The translations under genes and the position numbers were made by a program. Shown here piece after piece: positions 1 to 8,822 of a stretch of DNA of 64,000 nt. The stretch is from assembly GCA_002711995.1 (NCBI GenBank), contig PASN01000008.1, forward strand, positions 205,504 through 269,503, read 5' to 3'. A model generated the notes under the pieces. The model was not told the origin of the DNA. It saw only the letters and a list, made by a program, of their open reading frames with translations, and ran no database searches. The stretch's first letter is position 1. Every line of letters begins with the position of its first letter. This DNA is from Halobacteriovoraceae bacterium. Lineage in GTDB: Bacteria > Bdellovibrionota > Bacteriovoracia > Bacteriovoracales > Bacteriovoracaceae.

Positions 1-625
1 CTCTTTCATAGTTTGATGCAAGAGTAGATTCGCTCCATAGGCTTCCGATGTTGGCAAATACCGCCAGACCAGTTTGTCCTTGGTTCGGAGAAGTGTAGAT
101 ACCAGCAGTAACGTTTACGCCACTGATGTCAAAGTTAGGGAATACACCAATTGTTCCCATTTCATTTCCAATGTCGTCAAGCTGCTTAATAGAAGCGGCG
201 AAACCAACAAGAGTCATGTCGTCTTTATGAGAGATATATACCTTTCCGTTAATTCCGCTTACTGGAATCTCAATTACACCAGCACCCATAGTGTCAACAG
301 GAAGCATAGTTCCGTTTGGAAGTGTTGCTTCGTTTCCTCTAGGTAGCTTTAGGATCTCTGTAAGATTAACGTCAACGGCCACTCTGTTGATGCCATCTAC
401 TCTGTAAAATCTTAGATACCCATAGTTTCTAGGTAGTGGAAGGTGCAAGAACGGAAGTTCTGCGTTTCCAAGCTCCATAACAAAGTCTGTTACAACAAAC
501 TTCTCAGAATCTTGGTCTCTAGTTTCAAACTCAAGGTCTGATACAATTTTCTTTGAATCACTGCCACATCCAGTTAGAGCTGCGGCAAGAAACAAACACG
601 ATAAAAGTGATGCTAGTCTCTTCAT
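1..625 (-). CDS. Lipoprotein, paralogue of the next gene (3' end cut by window)
   Basis: This is a secreted lipoprotein of unknown function; its C-terminus lies outside the window. The minus-strand ATG is at 623-625. It is followed by a lipoprotein signal peptide with lipobox LTGC (Cys about residue 20). The mature part aligns along its length with the protein at 758-1492: both share a Ser-Asp-Leu start, a FPNFD...GVNVTAGI block and a TGLA.FAN block, so the two arose by tandem duplication. The protein is rich in beta-prone stretches. I recognise no catalytic motif. A periplasmic or outer-membrane location is inferred from the lipobox. Confidence 0.85.
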   Translation of the reverse strand, partial: MKRLASLLSCLFLAAALTGCGSDSKKIVSDLEFETRDQDSEKFVVTDFVMELGNAELPFLHLPLPRNYGYLRFYRVDGINRVAVDVNLTEILKLPRGNEATLPNGTMLPVDTMGAGVIEIPVSGINGKVYISHKDDMTLVGFAASIKQLDDIGNEMGTIGVFPNFDISGVNVTAGIYTSPNQGQTGLAVFANIGSLWSESTLASNYER

Positions 626-757
626 TTAAACCTCACATAATTAGAGTTACATAAGTCTAATCATAATGAGTTTGGGTGAAGTATAAAGGCTGCAATTCTT
701 GCCAGAATAATAAGTAATATAGGCGGGACGCAAACTTAACGCCCCGCAAAGTACCTG

Positions 758-1492
758 TTATTCTTCTTTTTTTACAACTTTTAAAACTTGAGAGCTATTT
801 TTCAATTTTGTCATTTCCCGCTTAAGTTCTCGAAATTGCTTTTTCGAGATAGTGGTTTCAATTGGCATAAATGGCTTTGCCTCATCGTCAGGGGTATCCC
901 CTTCAAGATCGCCAAGGTTTGCAAATGCCGCGAGTCCAGTTTTTCCTTCCTCTCCAGAGGAGAAGATCCCAGCTGTTACATTTACACCTCTCACATCAAA
1001 ATTAGGAAATAGCCCTATATTGCCAATGGTCTGCCCCAAGGTATCAAGTTGACTGATAGAAAATGCAAAGCCAACAAGAGTTTGACCATTACTTGATGCA
1101 AGATAGACGCTCCCAACGATTCCTGAAATTGGAATTTCAACAACGTTTGCACCAGTAGTGTTGATAGGCAGGTCATTGCCATTGGGAAGTTTTGCATCCT
1201 CTGAAGGAAGCTTAAAAATCTCAGTTAGGTTAAGAGACAGCTTCACTTTATCTCCCATCGCGTCTCCGGCCATAAGACTGAAGGATCCCAAATTATTTGG
1301 CAGACTATAAGATGTGCCAGGCAGTGAGACCTCGCCTAGTGATAAGGTAAAAGTTGTCTCCAGAATTTGTTGCTCGTTATCTTGAGAAGTTGTGAAGGCC
1401 AGATCGCTAACAAGTAGCCTTACGAACCTTCCACAGCCAGTGGTCATGGCCAGCGCCATTATCATAGATAAAGAAATTAGTAGCTTTTTCAT
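758..1492 (-). CDS. Lipoprotein of unknown function, second tandem paralogue
   Basis: A 244-residue putative lipoprotein. The start is MKKLLISL, followed by a hydrophobic segment and Cys20 in the sequence TTGC, a slightly atypical lipobox. The body resembles the truncated gene just downstream (1-625), including a near-identical GVNVTAGI motif and a 'leucine-pro-seronly' stretch before it, LNLTEIFKLP versus VNLTEILKLP. The last 40 residues are Lys/Glu-rich and predicted helical. An AAAGGGG Shine-Dalgarno sequence precedes the ATG. About 130 bases separate the two paralogues, so they may be one transcription unit or two. Function unknown. Confidence 0.85.
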   Translation of the reverse strand: MKKLLISLSMIMALAMTTGCGRFVRLLVSDLAFTTSQDNEQQILETTFTLSLGEVSLPGTSYSLPNNLGSFSLMAGDAMGDKVKLSLNLTEIFKLPSEDAKLPNGNDLPINTTGANVVEIPISGIVGSVYLASSNGQTLVGFAFSISQLDTLGQTIGNIGLFPNFDVRGVNVTAGIFSSGEEGKTGLAAFANLGDLEGDTPDDEAKPFMPIETTISKKQFRELKREMTKLKNSSQVLKVVKKEE

Positions 1493-1565
1493 TAATGTAC
1501 CCCTTTATTTTTTTAGATAAAGGAGCTTTTAGAACTTATAGCTAGAATCGTAAATTAAACGAAGA

Positions 1566-2468
1566 TTAGATTAATGAGTGTATAAGAGGAAGGGTCGCAA
1601 AGGCGAAGATAAGTCCGTAGCCAACGTATGCCGCTGAAAGATCTTTTTCGAGTCCGGCCTCTATCGCCATAGCTCCTGCAGTCACCATGGGCGGCATTCC
1701 CGCTTGAAGGATTGACACATTAGCGGAAAGGGTTTCAATTGAAAGAAGCTTCACCATTCCTAAAACAGCAAAGGGAAGAACTAAAAGCTTAAGTCCAAGA
1801 CCTAAGGCAAGGGGTTTAAGTTCATGTATCTCAAGTTTATATTTCATCTGAAAACCAACTGCCACCATCGCACAAGGAATAAGTGTGGCCGCAAGTTGAG
1901 AAAGAAAGTTGTTAAAGACATCAGGAAGCGGAAAGAATTTAAAAACAAAACCCAAAATTAGTCCAATAAACGCAGGGAATGTTAAAAGGTGCTTTGCAAC
2001 ATCTGAAAGAGTTTGTTTTGTTTTATCACTAAACATGGGAAGCACGAACGCTCCAAAGATAATGAATCCAAGTCCAGAACCAAGTTGATCATACAACACT
2101 GCAAATGGAATTGCCTCCGCCCCGTAGAAAGTCTTCACCATTGGAATACCCAGAAAAGCGGTATTCCCTAGAGTCGTCACTATTAGCATGGAGGCAAAGA
2201 CCGACTTTCTAAACTTAAATATTTTTTGCATAAGAATCACCGCAGCGATGTGCAGCGGAAAGGCAATCCAATGTATAGCAACTGGATATAAAGCTCTCTC
2301 GTCCAAAGGAAGGCTCGGAATAGAGATCATAATTATAGCAGGTAGGGAGACGTTTAAAACGAAAGTATTTAAAACGTCTGATGTATTTTGGGGAAACCAC
2401 CCCGACTTTCTCATGGCCGTGCCTGTAAGGATTAGGCCTATGACCAATACAAGGTTTTCTAAAATCAC
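1566..2468 (-). CDS. AEC-family (auxin efflux carrier-like) transporter
   Basis: A 300-residue integral inner-membrane transporter of the AEC/PIN-like family, whose members export or take up organic acids; the substrate cannot be told from sequence. About ten hydrophobic segments are visible, in the two five-helix halves typical of the family, with the usual Asn/Pro-containing helices (LNTFVLNVSLPA near residue 33, QAGMPPMVTAGAMA near 253). Length is normal (about 300-320). The start is GTG and its GTGA overlaps the stop codon of the upstream glycosyltransferase, so the two are translationally coupled. Confidence 0.85.
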   Translation of the reverse strand: MILENLVLVIGLILTGTAMRKSGWFPQNTSDVLNTFVLNVSLPAIIMISIPSLPLDERALYPVAIHWIAFPLHIAAVILMQKIFKFRKSVFASMLIVTTLGNTAFLGIPMVKTFYGAEAIPFAVLYDQLGSGLGFIIFGAFVLPMFSDKTKQTLSDVAKHLLTFPAFIGLILGFVFKFFPLPDVFNNFLSQLAATLIPCAMVAVGFQMKYKLEIHELKPLALGLGLKLLVLPFAVLGMVKLLSIETLSANVSILQAGMPPMVTAGAMAIEAGLEKDLSAAYVGYGLIFAFATLPLIHSLI

Positions 2469-3481
2469 TCTTCTCTATCCTTTGCTTTTTTATCTAGGTA
2501 TTGAATTAATTCATCGAAGATCTTATGAAGAGCAATTTCGTTGTTCTCTCTATAAAATGGTTCGTTCAAATTGAAATACCTTATATCACCTAAAAAGTGA
2601 ATTGGTCCTGTGGAATCAGGTCTTTCTTTATGCAAATAATGAATATGCCCGCCACAGTAAGCTGCCATATGAACCAGGCCAGAGTCAAATGATACAAAAG
2701 TTTGTGCAAAAGCGGCCAATTTACCAAACTCAATAAGACTACTTAATTCAATGGCCTCATAGGTATTCTTATTGGATTGTTTCTTTATAAACCTTACCAA
2801 CGCCTCTTTTTGCCTTTCAAGCGGCAGATCGTCGCAAACAAGATAGAATTTTTCATTCTCAACTAGTGAAAAAAATTCACTCCAGGACTCTTCTATCTCT
2901 CCATCCTTTGAGGCGCGGAGATTTATTATATTATATGGGTTCTCTCTCCAATTCTCTTTGAGTGGAACAAGCTCTCTTGAATATCCTCTTGGCAACTCTG
3001 TCGGTGAGTTTTCCAAGATGCCTTTGAGCAATTCAAAGTACTGCTCACTGTGGTGCCTTCCGTTTAGAAGGCTGACTTTCTTGTTGAAGAAAAGGCTGTT
3101 TTTTGAAATGGAGAAGCCCAGTCTAGTTTTGGCCTTCATACTTTTACCAATTGAGGCGTCGACAAAGCTTTTAGTAAAGCTAATAAAAGCCTCGACTTGA
3201 TCAATTTTCATGTTTTTTACGGCCCTGTGGACTGTAAAAACACTTTTTAAGTCCTCATCGTCTAGTTCATGATAAAAAGCTTTTATAGGAACCAGGTTTA
3301 AAACTTCAATATTTTCTTTATGGGTCAACAGGTGGACTTTTAAATCTCTTTGTTCTTCTTCGGGCAATTCTTCGTTTTTTTGCTCAACTTCAGCCTTTAG
3401 CAGCTTTACAAGAAGTTGGAGTGCGGGAAAGCACAGAAGACGCTCATTTAAATCATCAGGAAGTCTAATTGCGAGATTCAT
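2465..3481 (-). CDS. Glycosyltransferase family 9 (heptosyltransferase-like) protein
   Basis: A 338-residue GT-B-fold glycosyltransferase resembling ADP-heptose:LPS heptosyltransferases (GT9, WaaF/WaaC type). The N-terminus MNLAIRLPDDLNERLLCFPAL matches the first beta strand and the catalytic loop region of the family, where the usual motif is GDxVLxTP; here it is altered. The C-terminal nucleotide-binding signature is FVSFDSGLVHMAAYCGG, comparable to GDSGPMHLAAALG. A role in lipopolysaccharide core sugar transfer is inferred. It overlaps the preceding membrane-protein gene by 17 bases and the following transporter by 4. Acceptor and donor sugar are unknown. Confidence 0.75.
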   Translation of the reverse strand: MNLAIRLPDDLNERLLCFPALQLLVKLLKAEVEQKNEELPEEEQRDLKVHLLTHKENIEVLNLVPIKAFYHELDDEDLKSVFTVHRAVKNMKIDQVEAFISFTKSFVDASIGKSMKAKTRLGFSISKNSLFFNKKVSLLNGRHHSEQYFELLKGILENSPTELPRGYSRELVPLKENWRENPYNIINLRASKDGEIEESWSEFFSLVENEKFYLVCDDLPLERQKEALVRFIKKQSNKNTYEAIELSSLIEFGKLAAFAQTFVSFDSGLVHMAAYCGGHIHYLHKERPDSTGPIHFLGDIRYFNLNEPFYRENNEIALHKIFDELIQYLDKKAKDREE

Positions 3482-4197
3482 GATTCTTTACCCACAAGGT
3501 TGTGAAGTAGCTTGTTGCCATCGGAGGCACAAACAAGTTTATTAGCGGGACAGAAACCATTATAAAGAAAAACGCTCCCCCAAAACTGTATCCTGCGATA
3601 TTTTTTTTCAAATCAGATACACACTCTCCAAACTTTAAATCATGTCTGGACCAAGAGTAGTCTAAAAACTCAACGGCAAGTAAAACCATTGCTAAAAAGA
3701 TGCCAATGGGAGCAATAAGGGGGATATATCCAAAAACAAATGAAAGCAAAGAGAGAAAACCTATGAAAAGAATTTTCTTTAGCTCATTAAAAAGAGTGAA
3801 AAAAAGCTTTGCTATCAACCTTGAAAAAGTTTGTCCAAGATCAAGAGTGCTCTCGCCTCTCATCTGCTTCTCTATCCTTGAGCTTAAGATGTCATTGAAT
3901 GGACAAGCAATCAGTGTAACCACCAGCACAAACGTCCAGTTCACCAAAAAAAAACAGCATGACCGTCAGTATCGCGGCCACAAGCCAATACACAACTGCC
4001 CCGAAGCTTTCCTGGGAGATATAGCTCTCTATCAACTCTCGCCCATAGGTGGTTGCATTCTCATAAATCCATGACCCCAAATAATAGTAAAGAGCGATAC
4101 CAATCAAAACCGGGATCAAGGCCATAATGAAATTGACCTTGTCCTTAGTAATGTTCCTCATTGAAGGCTGAATTGATACAAGAGCATTTTTAATCAA
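3465..4197 (-). CDS. EI24/CysZ-like membrane protein, frame broken at a 9-nt homopolymer
   Basis: Two reading frames together give one roughly 243-residue EI24-domain (CysZ-like) inner-membrane protein. The 5' part runs from about 4197 to 3946 and ends its homologous stretch at ...LTVMLFFF. The 3' part continues from the same point in another frame as VNWTFVLVVTLIACPFNDIL. They meet exactly at a run of nine A (T on the coding strand) at 3946-3954. Eight bases would make one open frame, and the total span of 733 nt is one base over a multiple of three. The likely start is TTG at 4195-4197, two bases beyond the fabI stop, with GGAGG about 8 nt upstream. Four to five membrane segments are visible. 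The break may be a real mutation, transcriptional slippage or a sequence error. Confidence 0.75.
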
Positions 4198-4198
4198 C

Positions 4199-4969
4199 TT
4201 AAAATCCTCCAAGAACAGACAGGCCGCTGTCCACGTATAGAACCTGCCCTGTAACACCTTTACTTAGATCACTCGCAAGGTAGACAGCGTTTCCACCCAC
4301 ATCCTCTTGAGTCACATTTCTTTTAAGCGGCGCTTTTTCTTCAACTTGAGAAAGAAGAGTTCTAAATACAGAGATTCCTGAAGCGGCAAGAGTTTTTATA
4401 GGGCCAGCACTAATACAGTTGACTCTGATACCCTTTTGACCAAGGTCCTCCGCAAGATAACGCGTGCTTGACTCAAGGGCAGCTTTGGCCACACCCATCA
4501 CATTGTAGTTTTGCACAACCTTTTGTGATCCATAATATGTCATCGCAAGAACAGAACCTTCGTCATTCATCATACCCTGAAGTCTTTGAGACAATCCAAC
4601 CAGAGAGAAGGCCGACACATCGCACGCCAACTGAAACCCTTTCCTGGATGTATCTACAAATTGACCTTTAAGATCTTGTCTGTCAGCAAATGCAATGGAG
4701 TGAACCAGAATATCAAAATCTTCCCAATGTTCTTTTATTTTGGACTCTAGGCCCTCGTAATGCTCATCATTTGTTACATCCATTTCAAATGTGAAATCCG
4801 CTCCAACTTCTTCAGCTAGCGGCTCCACTCTCTTTTTAAGAGCGTCATTTGCATACGAAAGGGCTATTTGAGCACCGTGTCTTTTGAATTCCTGAGCTAT
4901 ACCCCAAGCGATAGATCGATCATTTGCAACACCAAAAATAAGAGCTTTTTTTCCTTCAAGCAGTTTCAT
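4199..4969 (-). CDS. fabI: Enoyl-[acyl-carrier-protein] reductase (NADH), FabI
   Basis: This enzyme performs the last step of each fatty-acid elongation cycle, reducing trans-2-enoyl-ACP with NAD(P)H in the cytoplasm. The 256-residue protein has the FabI nucleotide-binding start ALIFGVANDRSIAWGIA and the FabI-type active site YxMxxxK, visible as NYNVMGVAKAALE near residues 154-166. The segment GPIKTLAASGI is the substrate-binding loop. Length and motifs are standard. The 3' end contains the Shine-Dalgarno sequence of the EI24-like gene, which begins two bases after the stop, so the genes are likely co-transcribed. Confidence 0.95.
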   Translation of the reverse strand: MKLLEGKKALIFGVANDRSIAWGIAQEFKRHGAQIALSYANDALKKRVEPLAEEVGADFTFEMDVTNDEHYEGLESKIKEHWEDFDILVHSIAFADRQDLKGQFVDTSRKGFQLACDVSAFSLVGLSQRLQGMMNDEGSVLAMTYYGSQKVVQNYNVMGVAKAALESSTRYLAEDLGQKGIRVNCISAGPIKTLAASGISVFRTLLSQVEEKAPLKRNVTQEDVGGNAVYLASDLSKGVTGQVLYVDSGLSVLGGF

Positions 4970-5137
4970 AGATATTCCTTTTTTCGTTTTTGCAATTAAA
5001 GCATAAAAATTGAAAAACTTACAAATTCGAACCGTGAAAATGCTGTATTACGCTGCGCTAAACCAAGGAAATTGTTGATTTCCCCCTCCTTAACATATAG
5101 GTATATGGATACTTTGAATTTCAAGTTGAGGAAGCTC

Positions 5138-6268
5138 ATGACTAAAAGAAGACTTATCCCGGAATATTTGGATAATTTACAGGTTTATCAAGCTGGAAAG
5201 CCCATTGAAGAGGTTGCCCGAGAAAGAGGTCTGACAAAGATTTCAAAACTTGCCAGCAACGAAAACCCATTAGGCCCATCTCCGTTTGCGACCAGAGAAA
5301 TGACCAACGCGCTTTGGGACTCCCACCGCTACCCGGATATGCATGCCCTAGATTTGAAGAACAAACTTGCTGAACTATACAAAGTTAAGAGAGAGAACAT
5401 CATCCTTGGAAATGGCTCTGAAGGAATCATGGGTTACATCGCTAAATCTTTCATTCAACCAGGCGATGAAGTTTTAACCGCAGAGAACACATTTATCGGA
5501 TTTCATATTCTAGCTACGGGAGCTGGTGGAAAGATTGTGACCACTCCAAGAACTCCGGACATGAGATACGATGTAAAAGCTCTTGCTGAAAAGGTTAATG
5601 AGAACACAAAGATTCTTTATATAGCAAATCCGGACAACCCTACAGGAACGTACATTACCGAGCATGAATTTGATTACCTTATGCAATATGTCCCAAAACA
5701 CACAATTGTAATTTTGGATGAAGCTTACTTTGAGTTTGCTCAATCAACTTGGGACTACCCAGACTCAATGAAGCACAGATACGACAATGTTATAACACTT
5801 AGAACATTTTCAAAGGCCTATGTCCTTGCTGGTGTAAGGGTTGGATATGGTTTTGCCAATGAAGAGTTTATCCAAGCACTTCACAAAATCAAGCTTCCGT
5901 TTGAGCCAAGTTTAATTGCTCAGAAGGGTGCAATCGGTGCTCTAACAGATTATCCTCACCTAGAAAGAACAATTAGAAACAACACTAAAAGATATTATGA
6001 GACTTTGAAGTTCTTAGACAAAAAAGGCTTCAATCCGGTCCGCTCTATCACAAACTTCATCTGTTTTAGAACAGGTTCAGCTGAAGCGAGTGACTACATG
6101 TTTGATAAGCTATTGGATCACGGCGTAATTATTCGTCCACTTAAGGCCAATAAGATGCCTGATTGGGTTAGAATTTCAATTGGGTTAAAAGAAGAAATGA
6201 AACACTTCTTTGAAGCTATGGAAGAGATACTCCCTGAATACGACAAAAAGTTTGGAAGACCTCAATAA
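5138..6268 (+). CDS. hisC: HisC-like pyridoxal-phosphate aminotransferase
   Basis: A fold-type I aminotransferase of the histidinol-phosphate/aromatic amino acid group. I chose the ATG at 5138 (MTKRRLIPEYL), which has AGGAAG a few bases upstream; an in-frame ATG at 5072 lacks this. Recognisable parts are SKLASNENPLGPS near the N-terminus, the PDNPTGTY substrate loop, the DEAYFEF strand, and the PLP lysine in TFSKAYVLAGVRVGYG. No other his gene is nearby, so it could serve aromatic amino acid transamination rather than histidine synthesis. It is transcribed away from fabI and ends in a terminator hairpin that overlaps its stop codon. Confidence 0.9.
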   Translation: MTKRRLIPEYLDNLQVYQAGKPIEEVARERGLTKISKLASNENPLGPSPFATREMTNALWDSHRYPDMHALDLKNKLAELYKVKRENIILGNGSEGIMGYIAKSFIQPGDEVLTAENTFIGFHILATGAGGKIVTTPRTPDMRYDVKALAEKVNENTKILYIANPDNPTGTYITEHEFDYLMQYVPKHTIVILDEAYFEFAQSTWDYPDSMKHRYDNVITLRTFSKAYVLAGVRVGYGFANEEFIQALHKIKLPFEPSLIAQKGAIGALTDYPHLERTIRNNTKRYYETLKFLDKKGFNPVRSITNFICFRTGSAEASDYMFDKLLDHGVIIRPLKANKMPDWVRISIGLKEEMKHFFEAMEEILPEYDKKFGRPQ

Positions 6269-6280
6269 TTTGAGGTTTTC
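6260..6280 (+). terminator. Intrinsic terminator of the hisC-like gene
   Basis: The inverted repeat CCTCAA (6260-6265) and TTGAGG (6270-6275) has a 4-base loop containing the hisC stop codon. It is followed directly by TTTTC and a pyrimidine-rich stretch. The stem is short (6 bp), so strength is uncertain. Confidence 0.65.
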
Positions 6281-6393
6281 TCCTCTCTTTCCTCCCGGTA
6301 AAATTTACATTTTTTGCAATTGAACGAGGCATTATTTCGATTCCAGGCTATAAATCAGTATCATTCCAAAAGTACTAAAATGGAGTATGCCCT

Positions 6394-6879
6394 ATGAAAT
6401 TTCATCTTCTGGTTGCTTTCTTTATAGCGTCTATCACCAGTGCTTTCAGTGCCAGTTTTGAACCTCTTTGCAAGTATCAAGAAGACTGGAGGGTTCATTA
6501 CAAAACTGACATGAGCATGGTTCACGAAGATCTAAGCATATTAAATCAAAGGGATCGCCTGCCAAATGGCTGCGATTTTGACTTTGGCTACATTAGTGGC
6601 GAACCAGCGATTTCTTACAAACAAAACATGAAGTCAAAATCCTTGATAATCAGCAACATGAATCAAGTTCTTGGTAAAGATAAAGAGGATTTGGTCTCCT
6701 GCGTGACAGGTGGACGCATGGAAAAGTATGCGAGAAAGGTTAACAATTACTCGAGAAACCTCATTCTTCACTATAGCCCAGACGGTTCACAAATAGAGAT
6801 CATTGAGATGGCAGCAGGTTATTCACAGCACGGTAGGCCAACAAGATACAATCAAATAAGTGTTTGCTTAAACCAATAA
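6394..6879 (+). CDS. Small secreted protein of unknown function
   Basis: A 161-residue protein with a clear Sec signal peptide (MKFHLLVAFFIASITSAFSA, likely cleaved after SAFSA). The mature part contains four Cys (in LCKYQ, GCDFD, SCVTG and VCLNQ), which would allow two disulfide bonds in the periplasm. I recognise no family. GGAGTATGCCCT precedes the ATG. The gene stands alone between two hairpins. Confidence 0.75.
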   Translation: MKFHLLVAFFIASITSAFSASFEPLCKYQEDWRVHYKTDMSMVHEDLSILNQRDRLPNGCDFDFGYISGEPAISYKQNMKSKSLIISNMNQVLGKDKEDLVSCVTGGRMEKYARKVNNYSRNLILHYSPDGSQIEIIEMAAGYSQHGRPTRYNQISVCLNQ

Positions 6880-6901
6880 ACGCTTTTTATCATAACAATT
6901 A

Positions 6902-6920
6902 GGTCCGCCAATAGCGGACC
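6902..6920. terminator. Hairpin between convergent genes, probable bidirectional terminator
   Basis: A perfect 7-bp inverted repeat, GGTCCGC (6902-6908) and GCGGACC (6914-6920), with a 5-base loop. It lies between the ends of the secreted-protein gene and the gene read from the other strand. Neither side has a strong T run (TAATTGTT on the minus strand), so termination is inferred mainly from position. Confidence 0.55.
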
Positions 6921-7047
6921 ATCTTCCACTCTCAGCTAGAAAATATAATTCACCCACGAAAAAACAGCACGGACAGGCATTTATTTGGTTTTCCAGTTCA
7001 TGCCCTGGCGTGCTATAAAGTCTTTGATAAAATTCTTTAGTAATAAA

Positions 7048-8403
7048 TTAAATGCCAGCTGGCCTGTTATAAAGATTACTAACAACCTCTACCAGACCTT
7101 CTCCTGAAGAGTTATTTCCAACAACATAGAGTTTCTCGTTTATGACCTTCATTCTACTGAGTGTAGAAAAGTCACTAAGCGAGTGAACTATTGACGGGTT
7201 ATTCATATCATCCACTAAAAATCTAAAAATGTGCTCTGATCCATCAGATGAATTTCTTACCAGAACAAAGAATCCATACTCGTCAGATAAAACATCCCTA
7301 AGCGTTTCGTTGGTAGGAAGGTTTTGTGGTGTCCAGGTGACTCCATCCAAGGTATAAGAGTACTTGTCATGTCCATATACACCTGCAAATAAAGCCTTTT
7401 CTTCAACCTCCTCCATCATCGTATCTTCATATTCATTATCATCAGCAACAAATCCAATATTTACGATTGATAGTGAAGAGACTGTAGTTTCATCATTTGT
7501 GTTGCCCTTATGAACATGCAAAGTATTGCCAGAGTTATTATGGGTAAGACCTGAGAAAAAGAGTTCACCCTTGAAAGGCCTAATACTGTTTCCTTTCCCA
7601 TTCCCAGACTCAAAATCTCTTATGTCCTTGATTAAAGAAAAAGACGCGAGGTCTGCGATAAAATATCTGTTCCCCATTCCAGATCCAGTGGAAGTACCAG
7701 TATAAATGTTGCCATCTGATATGCTTGGTTTAAAGGAAGCATAGCCAGCTTCATTAGGAAGAGTAACGGTTGCAGAATCCCCTCGCCAGATTCGGGACTG
7801 GTGAAAAATATAAATCTCATCACCATGAGACAACATTGCTTGCGGATACTCTAAGGCAACCTCGTTGGTTAAGCTTTGGGTTAAATCGGAGGCAGTCTTA
7901 ACATTAATTGTTGTATTAAGACTTCCCCCTCCAGGGATTACCCAATACTTATTTCTGGCAAATTCAATATCTTTGATATATCCGACCTCGGATTTGGTAT
8001 GTGTTTGGGAAGAGATTGGAAGATTCGCTGTCCAAGACTCAGTTTGAACCTCTCCACTGGATGTTCCGTTATCAAATCCCCTAAGTTTCACATAGTATTG
8101 TTCATAATTCTGAAGACTGAGAGATGAAACTTGGCCTCCATTGGATATCTCTGTCCAATCTTTTATTAAGGCATCATCATCTACCCTATACACAGCGACT
8201 TGAACTTTATTATTAACCAGAGAGCTCCAAGAGATAGATGGAGTAACAGACAAACTGTTTGGATTTGATCCCAAGACAACACTTGAAGGGGAAAGTATTT
8301 CTTTAAGCTATTCACTTGCACCTTTTGAACCACAGCTCACAAAATTCACCAGAAGGAGAAGTAAAACGAGTTGACCAAAACTATTCGAAAAACTTTTCAA
8401 CAT
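7048..8403 (-). pseudogene. Lipoprotein gene interrupted by an in-frame amber codon
   Basis: The minus-strand ATG at 8401-8403 opens a signal peptide ending in the lipobox VSC with Cys24 (MLKSFSNSFGQLV...NFVSCGSKG). Codon 32 (8308-8310) is TAG, and the same frame then continues uninterrupted for about 420 codons to 7048. The remainder contains an Ig/fibronectin-III-like N-terminal stretch (PSISWSSLVNNKVQVAVYRVDDD) and beta-propeller-like repeats. Translation could restart at TTG 8272-8274, but that protein would lack the export signal. Other genes here end in TAG normally, so recoding is unlikely. I read it as a recent nonsense mutation or a base error; function unknown. Confidence 0.7.
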
Positions 8404-8822
8404 AATTTAATTCTAACATGCAGCAGATTTATTTCTAAACACCTACCAGAAAGCTCTCTAACAACTAGTTTATCGTCCTTTTCCATCCAAAAATTTGCTT
8501 AAAAAATCTTTAGTGACTAAAGAAGTTGGCGAAATGCTATTTTGTTGATTCTAAGTTCTTAGATAAGAAGGTTTAAAACCAGTTCTCAAAACTACAAGGT
8601 TCATCAGCTTATAGTAGAAATAAAGCAAGAAAATCATCCAAAGTATTTGGTAAGGAATAACAATGACACTGAGGTCCCAGTTTCAAAGCGAGACCGATTC
8701 AATTTTAACAACCTAGAGTGAACCTTACCACGCAGTGCAATACAAACTGAGGTATTACAACCATGCAAACTTGTGAATTTGACCAATTATGGGTAGTCTT
8801 GGCGAAAAAATGAGGTATTTCT
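8404..8822. other. Intergenic region upstream of the homogentisate operon
   Basis: About 420 bases without a long gene. The left part is AT-rich with no convincing promoter pair that I can name. The right end holds a possible 16-codon leader ORF (8763-8813) and a duplicated TGAGGTATT element (8748-8756 and 8811-8819), the second copy being part of the ribosome-binding site of the FAH-family gene. Confidence 0.6.
8763..8813 (+). CDS. Possible 16-codon leader peptide
   Basis: ATG at 8763 opens MQTCEFDQLWVVLAKK, ending in TGA at 8811-8813. GAGGT lies 9 bases before this ATG, and the same TGAGGTATT sequence occurs again as the ribosome-binding site of the next gene, beginning on the leader's TGA. 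The codons include Phe and Trp but no Tyr, so simple tyrosine attenuation is not indicated. It could equally be a chance ORF. Confidence 0.25.
   Translation: MQTCEFDQLWVVLAKK

Noticed and set aside
7048..8403. TAG recoding (stop codon read as an amino acid) as a general feature of this genome
   Set aside because: Other genes here end properly in TAG (for example the E1 dehydrogenase at 13423-13425 and rimO at 44629-44631), and only one gene has an internal TAG.
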